DNA of 11,980 nt from Thermoanaerobacterales bacterium (GTDB lineage Bacteria; Bacillota; Thermosediminibacteria; Thermosediminibacterales; Tepidanaerobacteraceae): assembly GCA_012839145.1 (NCBI GenBank), contig DUNY01000224.1:1-11980 (forward strand). The letters run 5' to 3'. Of this stretch, positions 1 through 8,188 are shown one piece after another; the stretch's first letter is position 1; each line of letters starts with the position of its first letter. The position numbers were made by a program, and so were the translations under genes. The notes beneath the pieces were generated by a model, which saw only the letters and a list, made by a program, of their open reading frames with translations, was not told the DNA's origin and searched no databases.

Positions 1-107
1 AAATGCATAGAATATTATATAATTATATAAAATTATTATAGCCAAACAAGAATAACCGGTTAACAAAAATGTATATTTAAGTAATAAAAATACCTTGGAG
101 GTGTAGT
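1..107 (+). promoter_or_regulatory. AT-rich leader upstream of fdhA
   Basis: This stretch has stops in every frame and no gene. Bases 10-40 are almost pure A/T with several TATAAT-like hexamers, so a promoter is plausible, but no convincing -35 box can be paired with one. TAACCGGTTA at 53-62 is a perfect 10-bp palindrome and the only GC-containing symmetric element here; it could be an operator, but I cannot assign a regulator. The fdhA ribosome binding site GGAGGTG lies at 97-103, four bases before the ATG. Confidence 0.3.
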
Positions 108-2801
108 ATGTTTTTGTATATAGACGGACGTAAATGTGAAGCTCAGTCCGGCCAGACAATTATGGAGGTGGCGCTACAAAATGGAATAGAAATACCACAC
201 CTTTGTTACGACAAGCATCTCAGCATTGTGGGCGCTTGCAGAATGTGCTTGGTTGAAGTGGAAGGAAGCAACAAACTGGTTACATCCTGTTCGACTCCAG
301 TGGCGGAAGGAATGAAAGTAACCACACAAAGCCCCAAGCTTACTGAAACCAGAAAAATGATTATTGATCTTCTGTTGTCAGATCATCCATTAGATTGCAT
401 AACCTGTGAAGCCAATGGAAAATGCGAGCTTCAAAAACTTGCATATGAATATGGCATTACAAAGTCAAGCTTTGACACCGAACAAGATCCAAGATTTATA
501 ATACAAAGTGAAAATCCATTTATCGAAGTTGATCCGAATAAATGTATTTTATGTGGTAAATGTGTCAGAGTGGATAATGAAGTGCAGGCCTGTGGGGCTA
601 TAAATATCTCGTATCGAGGATTCGATGCTAAAGTTTCCACTCCCTTTGACCAGGGCTTGGATGGTGAATACTCTTCATGCGTATTTTGCGGTCAATGTGT
701 AGAAATGTGCCCTACCGGTGCTCTAACATATAAACCGGCAAAAGGTAAAGGAAGGGATTATGAATTTAATAAAGTAGTAACAACATGTCCTTACTGTGGA
801 GTAGGTTGCCAGTTAGAATTACGGGTAAAAGATAACCATGTAATCCAGGTAGGCTCAGTGTATGATGAAGCGAATCCTAACTCAATGGGTGAAACTTGTG
901 TAAAAGGGCGCTTTGGATATGATTACATCAATCATCCTGATAGACTGAAAAATCCTTTAGTTAAAAGAAACGGAAAATTTGAGGAAGTGTCTTGGGATGA
1001 AGCTCTGGAATATACAGCTCAGAGACTAGGAGAAATAAAAGACAAATATGGTAGTGATGCTATAGCGGGTCTCAGTTCATCAAAATGTACCAATGAAGAA
1101 AATTATCTGATGCAAAAATTCATGCGGGCGGTGATAGGCACAAATAGCATAGACAACTGTGCCCGATTGTGACACTCCTCCACAGTGGCAGGTCTTGCCA
1201 CAGCTTTTGGATCAGGTGCGATGACTAACTCCATCGATGAAATAGAAGGCTCGAATATAATATTTGTCATAGGTTCAAATCCTACTGAAAACCACCCGGT
1301 TATCGGAAGTAAGATAAAGCGAGCCCTTAGGAAGGGGGCTAAACTTATCGTAGCTGACCCTCGGGATATTGAATTATCCAATATGGCCGATATATGTTTA
1401 CATCAAAAACCGGGCACTGATGTAGCTTTAATCAATGGTTTAATTCATGTCATGATAAAAGAAGGATTATATGATAAAAAGTTTGTAGAAGAAAGAACAG
1501 AAAACTTTGATATCATGGCCAGTGTTATAGAAGATTATACACCGGAAAAAGTTGAACAGACCACAGGTGTTCCTGCTGAAGATATAATAAAAGCTGCTCG
1601 GCTATTCGCTTCCGAGGACAAAGGTGCCATATATTATGCCATGGGTATTACACAGCACAGTAATGGCACCGATAACGTATTAGCCTTGGCAAATCTTGCA
1701 ATGGTTACCGGGAATGTAGGAAGAGAAAGCACCGGAGTCAACCCTCTACGAGGTCAAAACAACGTGCAGGGTGCCTGCGATATGGGAGCACTGCCTAATG
1801 TTTACCCTAGCTATCAATCGGTGACTAACCCTGATATAAAAGAAAAATACGAAAAAGCATGGGATGTTAAACTGTCGGATAAAACCGGCTTAACAGCAGT
1901 AGAAGTATTCAACCAAGCCGGTAAACAGATAAAAGCAGTATATATTTTAGGAGAAAACCCGGTAATGTCCGATCCTGATCAAAACCACATAATTGAAGCT
2001 CTCAAGTCCTTGGATTTTCTGATAGTTCAGGACATATTCCTAACAGATACCGCCCAATATGCAGATGTAGTGTTACCGGGTGTTAGCTTTGCTGAAAAAG
2101 ACGGAACCTTTACCAACACTGAACGGCGTGTTCAAAGAGTGCGAAAAGCTGTTACGCCCCAAGGAAATGCCCGGGATGATTGGAGAATAATATGCGATTT
2201 GGCGAAGCTTATGGGATACGAAATGGATTACTCTTCACCTTCTGAAATAATGGATGAAATAGCAAAGGTCACACCTAGCTATGGGGGAATCAGCTATAGT
2301 AGATTAGAAGAATCCAGTCTTCAGTGGCCATGTCCCGATGCGACTCATCCGGGAACAAGGTTTTTACATGCAAATGGCTTTGCCCGTGGTCTGGGTAAAC
2401 TACATCCAATTTCCTATCGACCACCACAAGAAGAACCGGACGAGGAATATGACTTTCTGTTAATGACCGGCAGAATGTTGTACCACTACCATACCGGAAC
2501 CATGACGAGGCGCTCTAAAGCACTGAATGAGCATCGACCTGATGCATATGTAGAAATTAATTATGTAGACGCAAAACGGCTAGGTATAGAAGAAAAAAGT
2601 AGAGTTAGGGTTACTTCAAGACGGGGAGAAGTGGAAACTTATGCTATGGTAGGAGATAGAGTTAAAGAGAGACAGCTTTTCATGCCTTTCCACTATGCGG
2701 AAAGCCCGGCAAATCGCTTGACCAATGCAGAAGCTCTGGATCCTGTTGCCAAAATTCCGGAGTATAAAGTAAGTGCCGTAAAATTGGAGAAGATTGTTTA
2801 A
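108..2801 (+). CDS. fdhA: Selenocysteine-containing formate dehydrogenase, catalytic subunit
   Basis: Catalyses reversible formate/CO2 interconversion at a Mo/W-bis-molybdopterin guanine dinucleotide centre; cytoplasmic, since no signal peptide or twin-arginine motif is visible. The reading frame is continuous over 897 residues if UGA at 1170-1172 is read as selenocysteine (Sec355). Its context, [15 protein letters not shown], matches the FDH active site, with the catalytic His directly after Sec. Domains in order: N-terminal [2Fe-2S] (C33, C44, C47, C61); His-Cys [4Fe-4S] site (H93, C97, C100, C106); two ferredoxin-type clusters (about 146-162 and 191-201); Fe4S4/MGD domain (C227, C230, C234, C264, K266); molybdopterin oxidoreductase core; dinucleotide-binding domain from about 780 ([19 protein letters not shown]). 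This NuoG-like N-terminus is typical of NAD(P)- or ferredoxin-linked clostridial FDHs of about 890-900 residues. The ATG has a GGAGGTG site. Six bases separate the CAA-free TAA region from the focA start zone, so the two are co-transcribed. No NuoF/NuoE-like partner gene is in the window. Confidence 0.95.
1170..1172 (+). other. UGA selenocysteine codon (Sec355 of FdhA)
   Basis: The in-frame TGA sits exactly at the active-site position that is Sec or Cys in formate dehydrogenases, followed by His. The same reading frame continues uninterrupted for 542 codons with clear FDH homology. Conventional gene calling would split the gene here into a 354-residue piece and a piece starting at the in-frame GTG at 1185. 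Confidence 0.93.
1173..1203 (+). promoter_or_regulatory. Bacterial SECIS element (SelB-binding mRNA hairpin)
   Basis: Directly after the UGA, GTGGCA (1185-1190) pairs perfectly with TGCCAC (1196-1201) around the five-base loop GGTCT (1191-1195). The loop matches the GGUCU of the Escherichia coli fdhF SECIS. The loop begins 19 bases after the UGA, the same offset I count in the fdhF sequence as I remember it. C1183-G1203 can add a pair beyond an A-A mismatch. The hairpin is inside the coding sequence, as expected for bacteria, and would recruit SelB with Sec-tRNA. Confidence 0.85.
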
Positions 2802-2815
2802 GGAGGTATACAACA

Positions 2816-3664
2816 ATGAGTAATTTTCTAAGTCCAAAGGAGACAGCAGAAGCTTTTGATGGTGTATCTATTGGTAAGGCAAGCAATTCTGCATCTAACC
2901 TGTTTATTTTAGGAATTCTTGCAGGTTTATTTATAGCCTTCGGAGGTTTTGCAGCACAGACCATATCTCACAGTATCGAAAACACCGGACTGGCCAAATT
3001 TGCCAGTGGCGCAGTTTTCCCGGTAGGTCTGATGCTTGTAGTAATTGCAGGGGCAGAGCTTTTTACGGGGAATAACCTGATTATAATTGGGTACATGGAT
3101 AAGAAAATAACATTTAGCCAACTTCTACGCAACTGGATTATTGTATATGCAGGAAATTTTGTTGGCTCGATTTTCATTGCCTTTATGGTGAGTCAAAGTG
3201 GACTTTTAAGCACAAGTGGTGGACTGCTAGGGGCAACGGTAATAAAAGCGGCTATAGGCAAAGCATCCTTACCCTTTTCCGAAGCTGTAGTCAGAGGAGT
3301 ATTATGCAACATTATAGTGGTGTTGGCTGTTTGGATGGCAATTGCAGCCAAGGATATTGCAAGCAAAATCCTTGCAATATGGTTCCCCATTATGCTCTTT
3401 GTAATGTCAGGATTCGAGCACAGTATTGCAAATATGTATTTTATACCGGCAGGTATACTTGCTAAAGCTAATACTACCTACCTAGAAGCCGGTAAAATCA
3501 CAGCGGAATCTTTAAGTAAATTAAATCTGGGCGGCCTTTTTGCCAATTTAATTCCCGTGACTTTGGGAAATATTATTGGTGGAGCAATAATTATAGGATT
3601 ATCTTATTGGTATGTTTATAGATACACTCCTTCCCAAAACTCCCAAGCTGTTGTTAAAAAGTGA
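2816..3664 (+). CDS. focA: Formate/nitrite transporter family channel (FocA/FdhC-like)
   Basis: Predicted integral membrane protein of 282 residues, the normal length for the FNT family of pentameric anion channels with six membrane segments. The family signature GAELFTGNN is present, with the channel Thr at about T84, and SGFEHSIANMYF carries the conserved pore His at about H202. Position immediately after fdhA, with AAGGAGGT (2800-2807) overlapping the fdhA stop, argues that formate is the substrate. Direction is not determined by sequence: it could import formate for oxidation or export it. Nitrite (NirC) or hydrosulfide channels belong to the same family, but nothing in the neighbourhood supports them. 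The symbol focA is used here in the family sense; fdhC is also used in clostridia. Confidence 0.9.
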   Translation: MSNFLSPKETAEAFDGVSIGKASNSASNLFILGILAGLFIAFGGFAAQTISHSIENTGLAKFASGAVFPVGLMLVVIAGAELFTGNNLIIIGYMDKKITFSQLLRNWIIVYAGNFVGSIFIAFMVSQSGLLSTSGGLLGATVIKAAIGKASLPFSEAVVRGVLCNIIVVLAVWMAIAAKDIASKILAIWFPIMLFVMSGFEHSIANMYFIPAGILAKANTTYLEAGKITAESLSKLNLGGLFANLIPVTLGNIIGGAIIIGLSYWYVYRYTPSQNSQAVVKK

Positions 3665-3682
3665 CGATTAAAGACGCTCTAT

Positions 3683-3713
3683 AAAGAGGAGTTTGGTTTC
3701 CGAACTCCTCTTT
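3683..3713 (+). terminator. Strong hairpin after focA (terminator or attenuator)
   Basis: AAAGAGGAGTT (3683-3693) pairs perfectly with AACTCCTCTTT (3703-3713). The stem extends inward through a T-G wobble and two G-C pairs to a TTT loop, giving about 14 bp. Only TTTAATAG follows rather than a long T tract, so termination may be partial. It lies between the structural genes (fdhA-focA) and the maturation genes (mobA-fdhD), where it could lower expression of the latter or protect the upstream mRNA. Confidence 0.65.
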
Positions 3714-3735
3714 AATAGAATAAGGAGAGGGAACC

Positions 3736-4359
3736 TTGAAACAGTTTGATACGGCTATCATAATTGCCGGAGGAAGAAGTACCCGAATGGGTTATGATAA
3801 AGCTTTTATGAAAATAGGGAATACTTCATGTATTGAGTTGATCATTCAAAAACTTAAAGGGCATTTCAACGAAATAATTATTGTTTCAGATAAACCAAAT
3901 AAGTATAGAATTAACAATGTAAAATCAACTCATGATGAGATAAAAAATGCAGGCCCCATAGGCGGGCTCCATGCAGGGTTGAAGATTTCAAGCAGCTTTT
4001 ATAACTATCTTATTGCTTGTGATATGCCAGTCTTGTCCGATGAATTAATAACTCATATGAAAAACCTAATATTACTACAACCGGATATAATTGCGTGTAA
4101 AAACAAAGGCTTCATTGAGCCTTTTCATGCGGTTTATGGTAAGCATTTGACTAAGAAAATCGAATACGAAATAAAAAGCGGTGAATACAGTCTATTTAAT
4201 TTAATGTCAAAATCAAAAACCGAAATAATATCCTATGATACAATCATAAAAATATGTAAAAATACAAGTGTTTTCACTAATTTAAACACCCGACAGGAAT
4301 TGGATAGATATATAAGTAAAGAGGTGGGATTTTCCGATGAACGTTACGCAAATAGTTGA
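3736..4359 (+). CDS. mobA: Molybdenum cofactor guanylyltransferase
   Basis: Transfers GMP from GTP to molybdopterin to make the guanine dinucleotide cofactor needed by FdhA; soluble, cytoplasmic. At 207 residues it has the usual length. The N-terminal nucleotide-binding signature AGGRSTRMGYDK (residues 11-22), GPIGGLHAG (73-81), the Mg-binding Asp in ACDMP (D96), and EPFHAVYG near the middle are all present. The start chosen is TTG at 3736, preceded by AAGGAGAGG (3722-3730); no ATG lies near this site in frame. The C-terminal third is AT-rich and weakly conserved, as is common. It overlaps fdhD by 23 bp, implying one transcript and possibly translational coupling. No mobB is seen nearby. Confidence 0.9.
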   Translation: MKQFDTAIIIAGGRSTRMGYDKAFMKIGNTSCIELIIQKLKGHFNEIIIVSDKPNKYRINNVKSTHDEIKNAGPIGGLHAGLKISSSFYNYLIACDMPVLSDELITHMKNLILLQPDIIACKNKGFIEPFHAVYGKHLTKKIEYEIKSGEYSLFNLMSKSKTEIISYDTIIKICKNTSVFTNLNTRQELDRYISKEVGFSDERYANS

Positions 4360-5107
4360 TATCATCCGCGGCAATGACGGCGCATTTCAGCAGATGAAAG
4401 ACAAAGTGATCAAGGAATTTCCACTTACAATCACGATAAACGGTCAAGACTTGATAACCTTGGTATGTTCACCCATGCATCTTGATGAACTAGTTGCAGG
4501 TTACTTATCAAGTGAAAGACTGATTAAAGATAAGAATGATATCCATAGCATTAAATATTCGGGTAATAGTGTGTTTCTTACTATTGGTCACGATACAAAG
4601 TCACTATCAAACAAAGGGCCCAAAATAATTACTAGCAGTTCGGGAAAGATTTCAGGTGATGTTGATATAAAAGGAATTCACTTAAATGAGAACATAAAGG
4701 TAATGTATAGCACTATTTATGAAACTGCAGATATTCTTTCAAGAAGTTCAGAGTTGTTCAAGGATACCGGAGGAGTACACAGTGCACTTTTATCTGATTA
4801 TAATATGGATTTTACTCTTTTTAGGGAAGATATCGGGCGACATAACGCAGTTGATAAAATAATAGGCTTCATGGTGCTCAATAATATTTTACCTAAACAT
4901 AAAATCCTACTTACAAGTGGAAGAGTATCATCAGAAATACTATTAAAAACCGCTCGATGTGGTATACCAATTTTAGTTTCTCGCTCAGCTCCAACGGATC
5001 TTTCAATAAATCTTGCAAATCGGTTAGGTATTACACTAATAGGTTTTGTGCGAGGGAAAAGGATGAACATCTATACCTACGAAAGAAGGATAGATATGAC
5101 AAATTAG
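4337..5107 (+). CDS. fdhD: FdhD formate dehydrogenase sulfurtransferase, atypical active site
   Basis: FdhD moves sulfur from a cysteine desulfurase to the molybdenum cofactor so that formate dehydrogenase becomes active. The 256-residue product has the family hallmarks: CSPMHLDELVAGYLSSERL near residue 44, TGGVHSALL, the signature FREDIGRHNAVDKIIG, TSGRVSSEI, and SRSAPTDLSINLA. The ATG at 4337 follows AAGAGGTGG and lies inside the end of mobA. Odd: in the loop where family members carry TSxCG or CxxC (E. coli Cys121/Cys124), the sequence reads ITSSSGKISG, with codons AGC AGT TCG at 4634-4642 (S100-S102), so the sulfur-relay cysteine appears replaced by serine. Remaining cysteines are C44 and one in ARCGIPIL. 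The rest is intact, so it is unlikely to be a decayed gene. The loop alignment is from memory. Confidence 0.9.
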   Translation: MNVTQIVDIIRGNDGAFQQMKDKVIKEFPLTITINGQDLITLVCSPMHLDELVAGYLSSERLIKDKNDIHSIKYSGNSVFLTIGHDTKSLSNKGPKIITSSSGKISGDVDIKGIHLNENIKVMYSTIYETADILSRSSELFKDTGGVHSALLSDYNMDFTLFREDIGRHNAVDKIIGFMVLNNILPKHKILLTSGRVSSEILLKTARCGIPILVSRSAPTDLSINLANRLGITLIGFVRGKRMNIYTYERRIDMTN

Positions 5108-5114
5108 GACTATA

Positions 5115-5135
5115 CCCGGCGACGCCGGGGTTTTT
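5115..5135 (+). terminator. Rho-independent terminator of mobA-fdhD
   Basis: CCCGGC (5115-5120) and GCCGGG (5124-5129) form a perfect GC stem with a GAC loop. A G and TTTTT (5131-5135) follow. It starts eight bases after the fdhD stop and separates the formate module from the rnf operon. Confidence 0.88.
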
Positions 5136-5320
5136 AATATTTGCTAAGGTATTTATAATTTATACAATGGAATATTATAAGGTTTTATATTATAATAAGA
5201 AAAGAAACCCAGTATAGTGTATACTTTATACTTTGTAAAAAGAAGTTTTTACAAAATAAGAGGTTTTTCACAACTGGTGTCGAAATATATTTAGGTTAGC
5301 TCAAAGGGAGAGGTGAAATA
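5136..5320 (+). promoter_or_regulatory. rnf promoter/operator region with two inverted repeats
   Basis: The region is AT-rich and non-coding between the fdhD terminator and rnfC. It holds AGTATA-GTG-TATACT (5211-5225), a perfect 6-bp inverted repeat with a further TATACT at 5227-5232, and TTTGTAAAAA-GAAG-TTTTTACAAA (5232-5255), a perfect 10-bp inverted repeat. A related half, GTTTTTCACAA, recurs at 5263-5273. These are placed as operators would be. A possible promoter is TTTTCA (5265-5270) with TATTTA (5288-5293) at 17-base spacing, but it is weak. TTCACAA (5267-5273) equals a Rex half-site without a properly spaced partner. The rnfC ribosome binding site (GGGAGAGGTG) lies just upstream of the ATG. 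Confidence 0.5.
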
Positions 5321-6640
5321 ATGCTTAAAACCTTCAAAGGAGGGATACATCCTCCGTATAATAAAAACCTTACCAATTTCAAACCTATCGAAAAAGCTAT
5401 CTTGCCTAAGAAGGTTATAATTCCAATGGGTATGCACATAGGTGCTCCATGTGAGCCTCTAGTCAAAGTAGGAGATACGGTTAAAAAAGGTCAAAAGATT
5501 GGTGAAGCAAAGGGCTTTGTATCAGTGCCTGCTCATGCCAGTATATCAGGAAAAGTAACGGCAGTAGAACCAAGGCCCTGGCCGGGTGGAGGTCTAATGA
5601 TGTCGGTAGTTATCGAATCCGACGGAAAGGATGAACTATTTGAAGGTGTCAAACCTTCTAAGTCACTTAGTGACCTTTCACCCGATGAGATAAAAAACCT
5701 TATACGGGAAGCGGGAATAACGGGACTGGGCGGTGCAGGCTTTCCTACCCAAGTCAAGCTATCCCCTCCGCCGGAAAAGAGTGTGGACACTATTATTGTA
5801 AATGCAGCTGAATGTGAACCTTACATTACGGCTGACCATCGGCTTTTGTTGGAACGGCCGGATGATGTGGTATTAGGCCTTGAAGCCATTATGAAGGCAA
5901 CGGGTGTTAAAAGGAGCTTTATTGGCATTGAAAACAATAAGCTTGACGCAGTGGAATCAATCCAGAAAGTTGTTCAAGGTAAAGAAGGCATTGAAGTAGT
6001 GATCTTGGCCACCAAGTATCCACAAGGTGGTGAGAAACAGCTGATAAAGGCTGTCACCGGCAGAGAAGTTCCTTCAGGCGGATTGCCCATGGACGTTGGA
6101 GTTATTGTGAATAATACCGGAACATGTGCCGCTATTGCCAATGTATTAAAAACAGGGTTACCTTTGATTGAAAGGATAACAACAGTGACCGGTTCGGGAA
6201 TAAGGGAGCCTAAAAACCTTTTAATAAGAATCGGGACTCCGTTAATTGATATTATCGAGCAGTGTGGCGGTTTCAAAGGCAGACCAGGCAAAGTCCTGAT
6301 GGGAGGACCGATGATGGGGCTTGCTCAATCCCAATTAGAAGCACCAGCTATTAAGGGGACTTCAGGACTATTGGTTTTAGAAAAGGCTGATGTGCGATTA
6401 TATGAACCATCACCGTGTATACGATGCGCAAGATGTGTTGATGTATGTCCTATAAATCTTTTACCAACCACTCTTGCTAAATTTGCTGAGAAAAATATGT
6501 GGGTTGAAGCAGAAAGTTATCATGCGATGGATTGCATAGAATGCGGCTGCTGCTCTTTTGTATGCCCTGCTCATATACCTTTGACCCAGCATATAAGAAT
6601 TGCTAAGAGTCATATTATAGCATTAAGAAAGAAAAAATGA
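5321..6640 (+). CDS. rnfC: Rnf complex subunit C (NADH/FMN-binding, two [4Fe-4S])
   Basis: Peripheral cytoplasmic subunit of the ferredoxin:NAD+ oxidoreductase that handles NAD(H) through FMN. The 439-residue length is normal for Firmicute RnfC. An N-terminal lipoyl/biotinyl-like region is followed by the NuoF-like nucleotide/FMN-binding signature GLGGAGFPTQVKL (about 135-147), then AECEPYITAD and GGLPMDVGVIVNNTGT. The C-terminus carries two ferredoxin motifs: C366, C369, C372, C376 (CIRCARCVDVCP) and C405, C408, C411, C415 (CIECGCCSFVCP). The ATG is preceded by GGGAGAGGTG. It is the first gene of the rnf operon; an 83-bp spacer separates it from rnfD, longer than the other gaps. Confidence 0.96.
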   Translation: MLKTFKGGIHPPYNKNLTNFKPIEKAILPKKVIIPMGMHIGAPCEPLVKVGDTVKKGQKIGEAKGFVSVPAHASISGKVTAVEPRPWPGGGLMMSVVIESDGKDELFEGVKPSKSLSDLSPDEIKNLIREAGITGLGGAGFPTQVKLSPPPEKSVDTIIVNAAECEPYITADHRLLLERPDDVVLGLEAIMKATGVKRSFIGIENNKLDAVESIQKVVQGKEGIEVVILATKYPQGGEKQLIKAVTGREVPSGGLPMDVGVIVNNTGTCAAIANVLKTGLPLIERITTVTGSGIREPKNLLIRIGTPLIDIIEQCGGFKGRPGKVLMGGPMMGLAQSQLEAPAIKGTSGLLVLEKADVRLYEPSPCIRCARCVDVCPINLLPTTLAKFAEKNMWVEAESYHAMDCIECGCCSFVCPAHIPLTQHIRIAKSHIIALRKKK

Positions 6641-6723
6641 ACAAAAAAAGAGACTTTCAACTTAAGCTAAAATGTCTATTATATAATGTGTCAATGAAGT
6701 AACTAGATGGGAGGCAGTTATGG

Positions 6724-7647
6724 ATGGATGAATACAGGTTAATAACCACATCTTCTCCTCACCTACATTCAGGAGAAAGTATTTCAAGAATAATGTTCAG
6801 TGTAGCAATAGCGTTGCTATTGCCTACCTTTGCTGGGATATATTTTTTTGGTTTTCGCGCTTTAAGCCTTGTTATTATAACAAGTCTTGCAGCAGTGTTA
6901 ACAGAAGCTATATTTCAGAAACTTAGAAACAAGCCTATCACAATAGCGGACGGCAGTGCTTTGGTGACGGGCATGCTGCTGGCTCTAAATCTACCACCAG
7001 GCCTACCTTATTGGATGGCTGTTGTGGGTGCCGTAGTGGCAATATCTCTGGGCAAACAAATTTATGGAGGTTTAGGCGCAAATCCTTTTAATCCTGCTCT
7101 TATCGGCAGAGTGTTTTTGATGATAACATTTACAACTCCCATGACCACTTGGATTAACCCGATCGATGGCATGACAGGAGCAACCCCGCTTTCACTTATG
7201 AAGATGGAGGGGATATCCACAGACTATACAAAGCTTTTGTTAGGAAATAGCGGCGGTTCTTTGGGAGAAACGTCTGCTTTACTTATTATTATTGGCGGAC
7301 TATACCTTATATATAAGGGGTATGTTGATTGGACTATACCTGCAAGTTATTTAGGAAGTGTGGCATTATTTGTAGCAATTTTAGGTCAGGATCCAGTTTT
7401 TCATCTTTTATCGGGAGGTCTTATGCTGGGAGCATTTTTTATGGCTACGGATATGGTAACAACGCCGCTAAGCAAGTTTGGTAAAGTAATTTTTGGTATA
7501 GGTGCGGGCGTATTTACAGTGTTAATAAGGGTGTATGGTGGGTACCCTGAAGGTGTATCTTTTTCCATTCTACTTATGAATGCTTTTACCCCGCTGATTA
7601 ACCGATTCACTGTACCCAAAATATATGGGGAGGTGAAAGCCAGATGA
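6724..7647 (+). CDS. rnfD: Rnf complex membrane subunit D (covalent FMN)
   Basis: Polytopic membrane subunit of 307 residues, homologous to NqrB, that is part of the ion-translocating core. Several hydrophobic helices are visible from residue 22 onward. The flavinylation motif TGATPLSL is present at 151-158, with T154 the expected attachment point for phosphoester-linked FMN, added by ApbE (not in this window). DGSALVTGMLLALNLPP and GGLGANPFNPALIGRVF are conserved stretches. Three overlapping ATGs occur at 6720, 6724 and 6728; only 6724 is in the coding frame, and it follows GGGAGG at 6709-6714. The stop overlaps the rnfG start by four bases (ATGA), so the two are translationally coupled. Confidence 0.96.
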   Translation: MDEYRLITTSSPHLHSGESISRIMFSVAIALLLPTFAGIYFFGFRALSLVIITSLAAVLTEAIFQKLRNKPITIADGSALVTGMLLALNLPPGLPYWMAVVGAVVAISLGKQIYGGLGANPFNPALIGRVFLMITFTTPMTTWINPIDGMTGATPLSLMKMEGISTDYTKLLLGNSGGSLGETSALLIIIGGLYLIYKGYVDWTIPASYLGSVALFVAILGQDPVFHLLSGGLMLGAFFMATDMVTTPLSKFGKVIFGIGAGVFTVLIRVYGGYPEGVSFSILLMNAFTPLINRFTVPKIYGEVKAR

Positions 7648-8186
7648 ATCAGTATGCCAGAATGATTATAGTACTAATGATTATATCTATTGCATCAGGA
7701 GCCGTGCTAGCTTTATCCTATGAAATTACCAATCCTACGATTCAAGAACAGGCAAGACAAAAATTAGAGCAGTCGGTGTTGACTGTGATCCCCGGAGCTA
7801 CTAAGATGGAAGAAATTCAAAAAGAAGACATGATCGTATATATAGGGTTAGATGATGAGGGGAATAAAAAGGGTATTTCATTTGAAGCTACAGGCTCAGG
7901 CTTCAACGGTCCTATAGAAATAATGGTAGGGTATAATCCAATAGAGGGTAATTTATTAGCAATAGAAATCCTATCTATGAGTGAGACACCAGGCCTTGGA
8001 GCCAAGATAAAAGAAGAGGCTTTCACAAGTCAGTTTAAAGGAAAGTCCTCAGAAGAAGAATTCGCTGTAAAAGAAGATGTGCAGGCTATTTCAGGAGCAA
8101 CTATATCTTCCACGGCTGTTGCTAATGCAATCAAAACTTCACTGGACAAAATAGTTAAAATATATCCCGTGGGAGGCGATCTTTAG
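7644..8186 (+). CDS. rnfG: Rnf complex subunit G (membrane-anchored flavoprotein)
   Basis: Single-span membrane protein of 180 residues, homologous to NqrC, with one N-terminal helix (about residues 7-26) and an extracytoplasmic FMN-binding domain. The flavinylation motif is SGATIS at 150-155, so T153 should carry covalent FMN. The upstream segment reads VQAISGAT, with Gln where Asp is often seen (VDAISGAT); I recall Gln in some clostridial homologues. SMSETPGLGAKI (110-121) is the conserved FMN-binding stretch. GGGAGGTGAAAGC precedes the ATG, which overlaps the rnfD stop by four bases; rnfE begins two bases after its stop. Confidence 0.95.
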   Translation: MNQYARMIIVLMIISIASGAVLALSYEITNPTIQEQARQKLEQSVLTVIPGATKMEEIQKEDMIVYIGLDDEGNKKGISFEATGSGFNGPIEIMVGYNPIEGNLLAIEILSMSETPGLGAKIKEEAFTSQFKGKSSEEEFAVKEDVQAISGATISSTAVANAIKTSLDKIVKIYPVGGDL

Positions 8187-8188
8187 TC

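Noticed and set aside
1185..2801. Separate gene starting at GTG 1185
   Set aside because: It is the continuation of fdhA past the Sec codon; the GTG is part of the SECIS stem and has no ribosome binding site.
4957..5217. 86-codon plus-strand frame overlapping the end of fdhD
   Set aside because: It lies mostly inside fdhD in another frame, crosses the terminator at 5115-5135, and shows no domain.
6641..6723. Possible internal promoter (TATAAT at 6682-6687) between rnfC and rnfD
   Set aside because: No acceptable -35 box at 16-18 bases; TATAAT is frequent by chance in this AT-rich DNA.
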